A program made the translations under genes and the position numbers. 64,000 nucleotides of DNA from Polaribacter sp. IC066 (GTDB taxonomy: Bacteria; Bacteroidota; Bacteroidia; Flavobacteriales; Flavobacteriaceae), in assembly GCF_007997085.1 (NCBI RefSeq), contig NZ_VORR01000005.1, positions 54,147 through 118,146 on the forward strand, read 5' to 3'. The notes beneath the pieces were generated by a model. The model searched no databases, was not told the origin of the DNA, and saw only the letters and a list, made by a program, of their open reading frames with translations. Shown one piece after another: positions 56,566 to 64,000 of the stretch (position 1 is the stretch's first letter; each line of letters starts with the position of its first letter).

Positions 56566-57057
56566 ATGATAGCAATAGCAAAGTTGAAAAAAGTTGATCC
56601 GAATGCCAATAATTTAAAAGCGATTATACCTAAAGCAAAAGGGATTTATTTTTGGTGCACAAAGGATACAGATAAAGTAGTTTATATAGGCACCGGCTCT
56701 GGTGTAAATGGTCTTTACAATAGAATTGTAAGACAGCATTTAAACCCCAAATACATCGAATACAGAGAAGAAAAGCAGAGTGTAAAAGATTTCTTCCAAC
56801 AAGAGCACCCGATTATTAAAGAAGTAAAAGGAGTGTTAAAAGCCGGAATTGACCAAAGTGCTTTTAGAAAAAATATTGGACGTACATATAATATAAAACC
56901 AGGTGAAGATACAGTTGCATACATAAAAGACAACTTATATTTAAAACTTCATGAACTTGAAGATAAAGAAGAGTTAATGTTGCTTGAAAAAGAATTGATA
57001 CAAATACACCAACCTGTTTTAAATATCAGCCATAAATATAAAATTTCAAATCGCTAA
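56566..57057 (+). CDS. GIY-YIG nuclease
   Basis: 163 residues. GIYFWCTKDTDKVVYIGTG near residues 26-44 gives GIY and YIG at normal spacing, GLYNRIVRQHL near 48-58 the arginine region, and ELMLLEKELIQIHQPVLNIS near 138-157 the glutamate and asparagine of the fold. Catalytic residues appear intact, so it is likely an active nuclease. It is first in a three-gene run with an ATPase (45 bp later) and an HDR-motif protein, preceded by a promoter element. Confidence 0.85.
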   Translation: MIAIAKLKKVDPNANNLKAIIPKAKGIYFWCTKDTDKVVYIGTGSGVNGLYNRIVRQHLNPKYIEYREEKQSVKDFFQQEHPIIKEVKGVLKAGIDQSAFRKNIGRTYNIKPGEDTVAYIKDNLYLKLHELEDKEELMLLEKELIQIHQPVLNISHKYKISNR

Positions 57058-57102
57058 TCATAAGTGTTCTTTTTGAAGTAATCGCGTAAAAAAATAGCCA
57101 AA

Positions 57103-58782
57103 ATGATTAAGAAAATAGGAATAGAAAATTTTAGAGTTTTTAAAGAGTTAACGGAGTTTGAGTTGGCGCCAATTACTGTTTTAACAGGAACTAATAATTC
57201 TGGGAAGAGTTCCTTTTTAAAAATGATGAATCTTTTGCAACAAAGCGTTAAAGACATTGGTAGTCTTAATGTTTTAAATTTTATTGAGGGAAATCACAAC
57301 TTGGGAACCTTCGAAAACGCTGTTAATTGGGACAATGATAAGGAGAATATAACACTTGTAGTTGATTTTCCTTTAGATTACTTTGATGAAGATTTTAAGC
57401 TAGAACTTGTCTATCGAAGAATGGGAGAGGTGGGTTTTATTAAATCTTATAAAATTTTCAATAAGCATAGGAGTTTTTTAGTAATTGATGACATAGCACT
57501 TGATCGCACGGATTCAAATTATCAAACCTTTATAAATGACGAATCTGCTTTATACTATAATTTTTCATTTGATTTAAAATACATTAAAAAGTTTGTTTTT
57601 CAAGAAAAAATGAAGAATAATACGATTTCAGATGATGCGATTAAAACAGCTAACGATTTTCTTTTTTATACCTACAGATTTAAAGAAAAAGAAGAATGGG
57701 TTAATATTAATATAAATGAATTTATAGACTTAAGAGATGATTTACTTTTGGTAGAACGCACTATAAATCAGGCTAAAGCTCCTTGCAATAGTTTTTTTTT
57801 AAAGAGTAAGCGGAGTGATTTGTTTTCGGATTGTTTTGATAATATAGATGAGCCTTTATATAATTGGAAGTATGAAAATTGTCTAAACGAAAATTTGTCA
57901 GAATTATTCAAAAGTGAACTATTGAATAGAGAGAGTGAATCTAATTTTTTCGATGATAACATTTCTATAAATATTGAAGCAGAAAATTTAGATATTTTTA
58001 GAAAGTTGGTCATTGATAATATTCAAAACAGCCTTGATAAACTCAAATATTCTTTAACAAACGTAGATTTTATTTCGGCACAAAGAGGTAATTCTAATGG
58101 AGAGATTGAAGAGATTGCAAAAGCATATAATAGTGCTCAATTAGATACTGCACATCCTTTTATTATTAACTCTTTAGAATTATTAAGCATTAAAGGAGCA
58201 TTAAAAATTGATAGAAATAAAGGCAGGTAGACAACAGTTTCTATCTTTCATAATGATAAAAATACTGATACTGCTGATTTAGGGTATGGGTATTCGCAAG
58301 TACTACCAATACTACTTAAAATTGTTCTTTCTGCACAACTGAATGAAACCAATAAATCAGCAATTATAGATGAGGCAATAAGTAAATCTCCTTCATTTAT
58401 GTCCTATATTGATAGTCTAAAACCAACTCTTGTTATAGAAGAACCCGAAGCTAATTTACACCCAAACTTACAAGCAAAATTAGCAGATGTTTTCGTTTTA
58501 GCAAACAAAACATTCGGTACACATTTTATTTTAGAAACACATAGTGAATACTTAATACGAAAGCTTCAATACTTGTCGGCAAAAAATGAAATTACGCAAG
58601 ATGATGCTGTAATTTATTATTTTAATGCTGATGAGTATGTGAATGAAAATGAACCAAAAGTAAAAGAAATTAAAATTAATGAATTTGGTGGGCTTTCAGA
58701 TAGTTTTGGTCCAGGTTTTTATGATGAAGCAACCAATTTAAAGTTTGAGTTAATGAAGTTGAACAAGTCTCAAAGCAATTAA
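57103..58782 (+). pseudogene. DUF3696-like AAA ATPase interrupted by one in-frame TAG
   Basis: A single reading frame of 559 codons with a lone amber stop at 58228-58230. Before it: IENFRVFKELTEF and the Walker A LTGTNNSGKSSFLKMM near residues 26-41. After it: LGYGYSQVLPILL, the Walker B region VIEEPEANLHPNLQAKLADV and FILETHSEYLIRKLQ, then a DUF3696-like end (GGLSDSFGPGFYDEAT). All motifs of an ABC-like SMC/OLD-type ATPase are intact on both sides. The stop could be a recent mutation, suppressed, or a sequence error. A separate product could start at the ATG 58399. The next gene starts 2 bp after the stop. Confidence 0.85.
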
Positions 58783-58783
58783 T

Positions 58784-59767
58784 ATGGAACTATATATTGA
58801 AAAAGAATTTCTTGATAATTTTGAGGCTGCTTACATTAACGAGCTTATTCAAAAAACAGTAAAAGAAATATTTATTGGGTATGGTGAAAAAAGAGTTTTT
58901 ATAGATTACAACGTAGAAAATTTTGAAAAACTAGATGCAGAAAATGAGTTTTTTGCCCTAATCAGTAACATTATACCGCCAACACCTGTAAACTCGATCA
59001 AAGAACATTTATTTTCCAACTCAGACTTCAGTCAAACGATTGTTTTTACAAATGAACAGGAAGATTGGTTTGTAGATGCAGAAAATAAAGGGGCATTGTG
59101 TTTTTGCTTTGATAATTACCAAGAAAAAATAAATAAAATTATTGATAAACTACATTTTGAAATTGACCTTAGCGAAACATTTAAAGGTTGGGGTTTTTTA
59201 ACTGAGTACTCCAATTTAAGATATAACCAAATAACAATTATTGATAAATACATTTTATCTGGTGACGATATTAAAAAGGTAGAAGAGAATATTATTCCGA
59301 TTTTAAAAAAAATGAAGCAGAACAATAATAAATTGAATGTTTCATTTTTAACCAGAAAACTCGTTGCTCGAAATTTAGAGCATTTACCCGAAAAAATAAA
59401 GGAGAGAGCTAAAAAAAGATGTAAGTTTATTTCATCTGAAACAAAGCTGCCTTTAACTGACATAAGAATCATATTGTTAGACAATGAGCTTAATTTTGAT
59501 TTTCATGATCGAATAATACAAACTAATTTTAGTATGTTGGAGAGTGGAAAAGGATTTATCCTTGAGGGGGTAAATCCTTCAAATTCAGTTATTAGGTCAG
59601 AAACAATCTTTAAAAAATTCACATACAATAGATTAAAAAATATTAGAAAAAGAGTCAAAATTTGTACTGAAAAGCAATACAAAAAACAAGAAAACTATGA
59701 AATCCGGAAAAATACGGGGACATTTCCTGATCCTGAATTTTATATGTTTCCATTTTCAACTAAATAG
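58784..59767 (+). CDS. ATPase partner protein with HDR motif (possible effector)
   Basis: 327 residues, starting MELYIEKEFLDNF. It begins immediately after the ATPase gene, so the two are coupled. No membrane segment. Near residue 245 FDFHDRIIQTNFSMLESGKG contains an H-D-R-I/F-I-x-T pattern with a following G-K-G, resembling the HDR-type motif of phospholipase-D-like (MIT_C-type) domains. This is pattern-based and tentative. The N-terminal half (VKEIFIGYGEKRVFIDYNVE) is unknown to me. Likely effector or sensor of a two- or three-gene defence module. Confidence 0.6.
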   Translation: MELYIEKEFLDNFEAAYINELIQKTVKEIFIGYGEKRVFIDYNVENFEKLDAENEFFALISNIIPPTPVNSIKEHLFSNSDFSQTIVFTNEQEDWFVDAENKGALCFCFDNYQEKINKIIDKLHFEIDLSETFKGWGFLTEYSNLRYNQITIIDKYILSGDDIKKVEENIIPILKKMKQNNNKLNVSFLTRKLVARNLEHLPEKIKERAKKRCKFISSETKLPLTDIRIILLDNELNFDFHDRIIQTNFSMLESGKGFILEGVNPSNSVIRSETIFKKFTYNRLKNIRKRVKICTEKQYKKQENYEIRKNTGTFPDPEFYMFPFSTK

Positions 59768-60668
59768 TTAATAGCTTACTAAATTAGACCTTTTTAGAGT
59801 ACTTTTAATTTTGATAAAAAAAATCGTCTAATTACATTGTACACAAGCAAAATATATTTGCATAGTTCTTTGAAAAGCTTGCTTTAAATTATTGATTTGT
59901 GCCAACTGGAAATTAAACCTATTTACTATTACCGATCGGTTGGTGTCTCAACGATTATACGCCAACTAGAATTCAGATTCAGCGACAAATGTTGCTTCAG
60001 TTATTTAACTTTTTAAAGTTATTTTTAGGCGTTATTTATTTAAAGTTTTATTTTAAGCCTATATCTTTTGAGTTTTCAGAATTGTCTATAAGTGATGATA
60101 TACTGCTATTGGAGTGACTATAAAAAGATGTTTAGTTACATAAGTTGAGCTTTACTATTCCAACCCTTTTTTAAAATACTATTAGGTGGGTTTTTAGTGA
60201 GTATTATTGATGTTTTAGTTGGTTTGAGCCTTCTTGCTGCACTATTTAAAAACAGAAAGGAAACTTCAGTTTAAAGTTAGAACCTATGAAAAAACATTTT
60301 ACTTGTTTTAATAATATGGTTATTAGTTAATTGCAAGAATAGTAAAGTTTACGGTACTAATTGAAATTAAATTATACTGAACTTTAAAAATGAAAATAAC
60401 TAGAATTTTTATCAATTATTACTTTTTGTAAAATACACTTTTACTAAACGAACCAGTAAACTGCTTTATTTTTAGATGCATTCTTATTTGAAGATGTTTT
60501 TTAAAAATGAATCGCTTATTTTTTTAATCAACTAGAAACAACTTACATCCAAAGACTATTTTAAAAAGTAATGTATGATCACTTAATTATCTAAATTAAG
60601 ATAACAATGAGTGTTTCTTCCGCTTCCGCTAACAATGAATGCGCTAATTGATGCCAGAAATTTTAAAT
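59768..60668. other. Gene-poor stretch of 900 bp
   Basis: It contains the second promoter-like repeat (59835-59862), an exact palindrome ACCGATCGGT near 59931, and an orphan hydrophobic frame near 60150-60272 (LLGGFLVSIIDVLVGLSLLA, then LFKNRKETSV and a stop) that looks like the end of a lost membrane protein. The short GTGCCAACTGG and CGCCAACTAG sequences near 59900-59960 are unexplained. No intact gene seen. Confidence 0.4.
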
Positions 60669-61983
60669 TGGAGTGTTTACCTTTGATGTGACGATTTTTA
60701 TGAGCTTATTAATTTTATAGTTGAGGTATGGCAAAAAAGTATGACAATGAATTTAAAGTTATAATCGTAGAACTATTAAATTCCGGTATTAAAACAAAAC
60801 AAGTTAGTGAGGATTATGACTTAAGGCTTAGCCTGGTTGGGCGTTAGAAACGAGAATACAAGTTGAAATCTGGAGATTTTTCCAAAAAAAAAGGAAATGT
60901 ATCTAGAAGCTCAAGAGCTGAATGCGCTAAAAAAGGAATTAAAGAATGTAACGATGGAACGTGACATCTTAAAAAAGGCGGTAATCAAACAACCCGAAAA
61001 CGATATTTTCTCCTCTTAATATCAAATCTTCAAGAGCAACTTATAAGATATCAATTCATTTTAGAAAATGTGAATATATCCAGTTGAAAAGATATGTAGA
61101 TCTATGAAAGTTTGTAAAACACTTACTATAATTGGTTTAAGAACAAATATATTGTGTTTTTAAAAACACCAACAGCACATCGAAAAGAGAGAATTAAAAT
61201 CGTCTTTGAAGATAACCGAGAAATTTATGGTAGCTGTAGGGTTCAAAAAAACTGGAAAGGGAAAACCTGTTTTACTCCCAATCTTATATAAGATTACTAA
61301 TGAAAGAAATGGGTTTAAGAAGTGTTCTAAAAAGAAAATTTGTGATTACAACAAACGCTAACCACCAACACTTAATTGCTAAAAATAAATTAAATAAAGA
61401 GTTTTCTAGCCTGAAGTTAGGAAAAAAATGGGTATCTGATATCACCTATATTCGAGTGAATGACGATTGGAGTTATCTAACAACCATCATAGATCTTGCT
61501 GATAGAAAAGTTGTTGAATGGTCTTTAAGTGAAGATATGACAACTCAAAATACCGTAATGAAAGCTTGGATTAAAGCTCGAAAAACAAGAAGTATTAGCA
61601 ATAAATTTATTTTTCATTCTGATAGAGGTGTCCAGTATGCATCAAACAAAATGACTAATCTCTGTAACTTTAACCTTAAAATAACTCAAAGTATGAGCAG
61701 GAAAGATTTGGTGTTAAGAACAAAAGCGCAGCTTTTAATAAAAAAGGAATGCTGTAGCTAAAAGCTTTTTTTAAAACAATCAAATACGAATGGCTATATC
61801 GATTTAAATTCACCTCGGATAACCAATTATATAACTCTATACAAGGCTATATGCATTGGTATAATACAACAAGATTACATGCTAGTTCAGGATATCTCTC
61901 ACCCCTAGAAATGGAAATAAAATTGAAAGGAATTATTAAAAAAATAGCTTCATAAAATAGTCACAAATTTATTAGGTAGTTCA
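60669..61983 (+). mobile_element. Decayed IS3 family insertion sequence
   Basis: orfA starts at 60728 (MAKKYDNEFKVIIVELLNSG) and is cut by TAG after LSLVGR; a leucine-zipper-like remainder (LKKELKNVTMERDILKKAV) follows. orfB survives in pieces: ERIKIVFEDNREIYGSCRV, then 61300-61761 with VSDITYI, FHSDRGVQYAS (two of the DDE acidic residues), and after a frameshift SFFKTIKYEWLYRF and ASSGYLSPLEMEIKL. Imperfect inverted ends share GTGAC-ATTTT (60669-60705 and 61947-61983). Transposition-dead. Confidence 0.85.
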
Positions 61984-62216
61984 TTTTTTGTTGTCTGTAA
62001 GTTTTGTGATTAAGATAAGTTGTACAAAATTATCTCTTTAAAGGTTATTGAAAAACAGCATAAAGTTATTAATAATGCCTTTTTTGTATTAATTTCGCGT
62101 CCGAATAAGTAAAGTTGTTTTTTGCGGAAATTTTAAGCCGTTGGTGATACTCAGCTCTAGTGATTTGGTAGTAAGAGTGCGAGTAAAAGTTCAAGCAATC
62201 CATTTTAAAAATAGTT

Positions 62217-62414
62217 ATGTCTACAAATAACATAAAGTCAAGTATGAAAAAAAATAACGAACAAAAGGAGTTTGTATTTGCAGTGGCTGCAATTTTCTTC
62301 TCTGTCATCTTTTTAATCACATTATTTTATTTCAAGTATTCGAATGAAAATAATACGATAGATTCAAAAGAAAAGCAACAAGAGGCAGTTAGTCATGTTG
62401 GTACTAAAAACTAA
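62217..62414 (+). CDS. Possible small membrane protein
   Basis: 65 residues: a lysine/asparagine-rich start (MSTNNIKSSMKKNNEQKE), one membrane helix (FAVAAIFFSVIFLITLFYF) and a polar tail. Amphipathic layout fits a real small membrane protein, but no family is recognised and no promoter was found. Confidence 0.4.
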   Translation: MSTNNIKSSMKKNNEQKEFVFAVAAIFFSVIFLITLFYFKYSNENNTIDSKEKQQEAVSHVGTKN

Positions 62415-62781
62415 TTTAAAGTGGCCGTTGAGTAAAGTTGTTAAGGGTGTAGAAAATTATTCCTGTTATATTTAGATTCAGAAGAGCATCAATTTAAAAG
62501 ATTAATGAGTACTTTTTATAAACTTAAAGCCTTTTAGAAATTTGAGAGTTTTATCATAATACTATTAAAGCTTCACCGAAATGTGAGGCTTTTTGTTGCT
62601 AGTAGCAGCCAGGTTTTTTATATTTATTCTAATTAATCTATTAATTAAATGATTCCTTTTACGCTAAAGCAATTTTTACAATTATCAATAGTATACAAAC
62701 TTATAAAATGGAAATTGTACACTTTAAAGTAAGTGATAAAAAGAAAATTTAAAAAAAAGAACTTAATCTTAAAAAGCAACA
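62415..62781. other. Gap with second tRNA-type terminator
   Basis: It holds the terminator copy at 62565-62598 and, to its right, sequence resembling the stretch right of the first copy (TTTTTATATTT..., ATTAATCTATTAATTAAAT). A tiny frame (62708-62752) is not supported. No gene seen. Confidence 0.5.
62565..62598 (+). terminator. Second copy of the tRNA operon terminator, putative attachment region
   Basis: TTAAAGCTTCAC-C-GAAATGTGAGG...TTTTTGTTG differs from 42566-42600 by one substitution and one T. No tRNA stands before it. It marks the right end of the first element or the left end of a tandem second one. Confidence 0.65.
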
Positions 62782-63753
62782 TCAAATTATAAACCTTTCT
62801 TTGTTGTGCCATGTTAAGTACTCACGGGAGGGATACCAAGATGCTTTTTCTGGCAGCATTATTTTCTTACCGTTAAATTGTGATAAAGAAAAGGTAGAAT
62901 TATTCTCTTTTACAAATGGTGAAATTTCAACAATATACTCTTTATTAATAGTTAGTAAACCTCGGTCAAATGCCCTATGTAAATTTGGGGATAATGAGAT
63001 TCCATTCGGAATTGTATCGTCATTAGAAATACTAAAAGGAACTATGTGGCAAGCATCAATCATTTGGGCGTTTGTAGAGGACTCAATTTTCATTCCTGAA
63101 ATACAGCAACTATCATTATAAATTTTAGGAATTGTTTTTTTGAATAAACCACCTCTAATAAAAAGTTCTTGCTCAAACTTATCATTATCTAAAGAAGCTC
63201 TTAATACACTTAACGTAGTTTGATATTCTAGTTTTTCTTCATTTAAAATCTGATTTTCTATTTTTAATTCCTCTGTATTTATTTGATTAAAATTTGCTTT
63301 TGTATTTGGGAAGTAATCCCTTAATAGCGTTTCAGTGAAAAAAGCCCTGTTTATAGGGTCTTGTAATAGTTTGAATAAATATTTATCAATTTCTGCAAAG
63401 GCTATTGTTTCTCTTAAGTTTTTGAAGCTTTTAATACTTTTAGATTTGGTTAGCTTTAATTTCATGGATGGCGCTGTGACTAAAATCCAAAATGATTCAC
63501 TTCGCATATGAAAAAAAGGAAGTGAGAAATTAGAAATATGTTTTGTTTCTACTAACATTTTCCAATTGTTGTTAAAAGAAAGAAGTAAATCAGGTGTAAT
63601 AAAAATTCTATTTGAGTTGATACTTCCTTTCTCTATTTGTTGCATTACAGAAAGCAGAAGAATAGGTTTGTGAGGAGCTTTTCCTAGACCTTTACTAAAA
63701 CCTCTATTTAAAGTCTTAAAAGCTTTTGTGTATTTTGATAGTATTTCGGTCAT
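62782..63753 (-). CDS. HNH endonuclease
   Basis: About 323 residues from MTEILSKYTKAFKTLNRG; an earlier in-frame ATG at 63774 adds MVFFFLK and is less likely. The C-terminal HNH domain is clear: CCISGMKIESSTNAQMIDACH, HIVPFSISNDDTIPNGISL and LSPNLHRAFDRGLLTI near 255-285, with the H-x-V and N-x-x-H residues in place. The N-terminal 200 residues (HKPILLLSVMQQIEKG) match the pattern of putative restriction endonucleases of this type. No methyltransferase is adjacent, so it may be a modification-dependent or solitary enzyme. It lies in the second repeat-bounded segment. Confidence 0.85.
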   Translation of the reverse strand: MTEILSKYTKAFKTLNRGFSKGLGKAPHKPILLLSVMQQIEKGSINSNRIFITPDLLLSFNNNWKMLVETKHISNFSLPFFHMRSESFWILVTAPSMKLKLTKSKSIKSFKNLRETIAFAEIDKYLFKLLQDPINRAFFTETLLRDYFPNTKANFNQINTEELKIENQILNEEKLEYQTTLSVLRASLDNDKFEQELFIRGGLFKKTIPKIYNDSCCISGMKIESSTNAQMIDACHIVPFSISNDDTIPNGISLSPNLHRAFDRGLLTINKEYIVEISPFVKENNSTFSLSQFNGKKIMLPEKASWYPSREYLTWHNKERFII

Positions 63754-63762
63754 TTTTAGAAA

Positions 63763-63815
63763 AAAAAACACCACTTCTATAGAGAGGTGGTGAAATTGCT
63801 ATGAAAAAGAAAAAG
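63763..63815. repeat. Hairpin repeat, copy 2
   Basis: AACACCACTTCTATAGAGAGG and the following GTGGTGAAATTGCT match 44893-44932 closely; the stem CACCACTTCT/AGAGGTGGTG is kept. It lies just upstream of the HNH gene start. Confidence 0.6.
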
Positions 63816-63873
63816 AATTTCTTCTTACTCAAAGGTATGAAATTTTATTTATCTATAAGTTTACAGGGCAAAC

Positions 63874-64000
63874 TCATACTTTGACACTAAGTACTTTTAA
63901 TAAATATTTTTCATTCCAAGCAGCTTTAAGTCTTTTACCAGGAATTCCCTGTTTTTCTGATGTTTCATTTCTTAATAAGTTCAGAGCTATTTTTAAAAGA
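63874..64000 (-). CDS. ISAs1 family transposase, C-terminal end (runs off right edge)
   Basis: The last 42 residues of a minus-strand gene ([19 protein letters not shown], then [18 protein letters not shown]) end with TGA at 63874-63876. The A-L-N-L-L-R...G-K-R-x-K-A-x-W-x-x-x-Y-L-L-K-V-L pattern is that of ISAs1 transposase C-termini. Most of the gene lies beyond the window, so activity cannot be judged. Confidence 0.7.
   Translation of the reverse strand, partial: LLKIALNLLRNETSEKQGIPGKRLKAAWNEKYLLKVLSVKV

Noticed and set aside
59880..59990. tRNA or CRISPR remnant from the GCCAACT words
   Set aside because: No cloverleaf and no regular spacing could be drawn.
62708..62752. 14-codon frame MEIVHFKVSDKKKI
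   Set aside because: Too short to support without conservation.

Overview
The window is AT-rich chromosomal DNA of a Bacteroidota bacterium, almost certainly a member of the Flavobacteriaceae and plausibly a marine Polaribacter- or Tenacibaculum-like organism. This is inferred from protein style, from TAnnTTTG-type promoter elements, from the absence of Shine-Dalgarno sequences, and from the families of short interspersed repeats. I have not matched it to a named genome.

Region by region. (1) 1-6200, minus strand: a type I restriction-modification locus (hsdR, a RhuM-Fic/Doc fusion gene, and the start of hsdM, which runs off the left edge), followed by an orphan gene without a good start codon. 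(2) 6200-26960: a heme-biosynthesis cluster. hemJ, hemH, a SpoU methyltransferase and an AraC regulator lie on the minus strand; hemA, the fused hemCD, hemB, hemL, hemE and hemF lie on the plus strand. Together they cover the route from glutamyl-tRNA to protoheme. Interleaved are a YhcG-type nuclease gene bracketed by direct repeats, a DUF6973 gene, a K+ channel subunit, an EI24 membrane protein, and a two-component system that appears to control itself and a secreted protein through matching operators. (3) 26960-42135: housekeeping genes (E2 acyltransferase, ATP-grasp, GNAT, clpC, gyrA, TPR protein, NlpC/P60 peptidase, thiolase, PgpH-type HD phosphodiesterase) and a decayed serine hydrolase. 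(4) 42236-42564: tRNA-Ser, tRNA-Pro and tRNA-Arg.

(5) 42566-64000: an accessory island starting at the tRNA terminator. It opens with a tyrosine integrase, then a run of small unknown genes, lipoproteins and an XRE regulator, then a leader plus a P-loop gene cut short at about 50338. At that point it is joined to the 3' end of an hsdS gene. Beyond the junction is a defence-rich stretch: a DUF559 nuclease between two 151-bp repeats, an AlbA_2/Schlafen-type protein, a DUF4145-type HsdR without hsdM, and a compact operon of GIY-YIG nuclease, DUF3696-like ATPase (one in-frame amber codon) and an HDR-motif protein. A broken IS3-type element, a second copy of the tRNA-type terminator with similar flank, an HNH nuclease and the end of an ISAs1 transposase close the window. 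The repeated terminator and hairpin suggest related elements accreted in tandem.

Most noteworthy candidates: the GIY-YIG/ATPase/HDR operon as a possible uncharacterised defence system; the DUF559-repeat unit as a possible non-autonomous mobile element; the shared 11-bp-phased operator of the two-component system; and the chimeric junction at about 50338.
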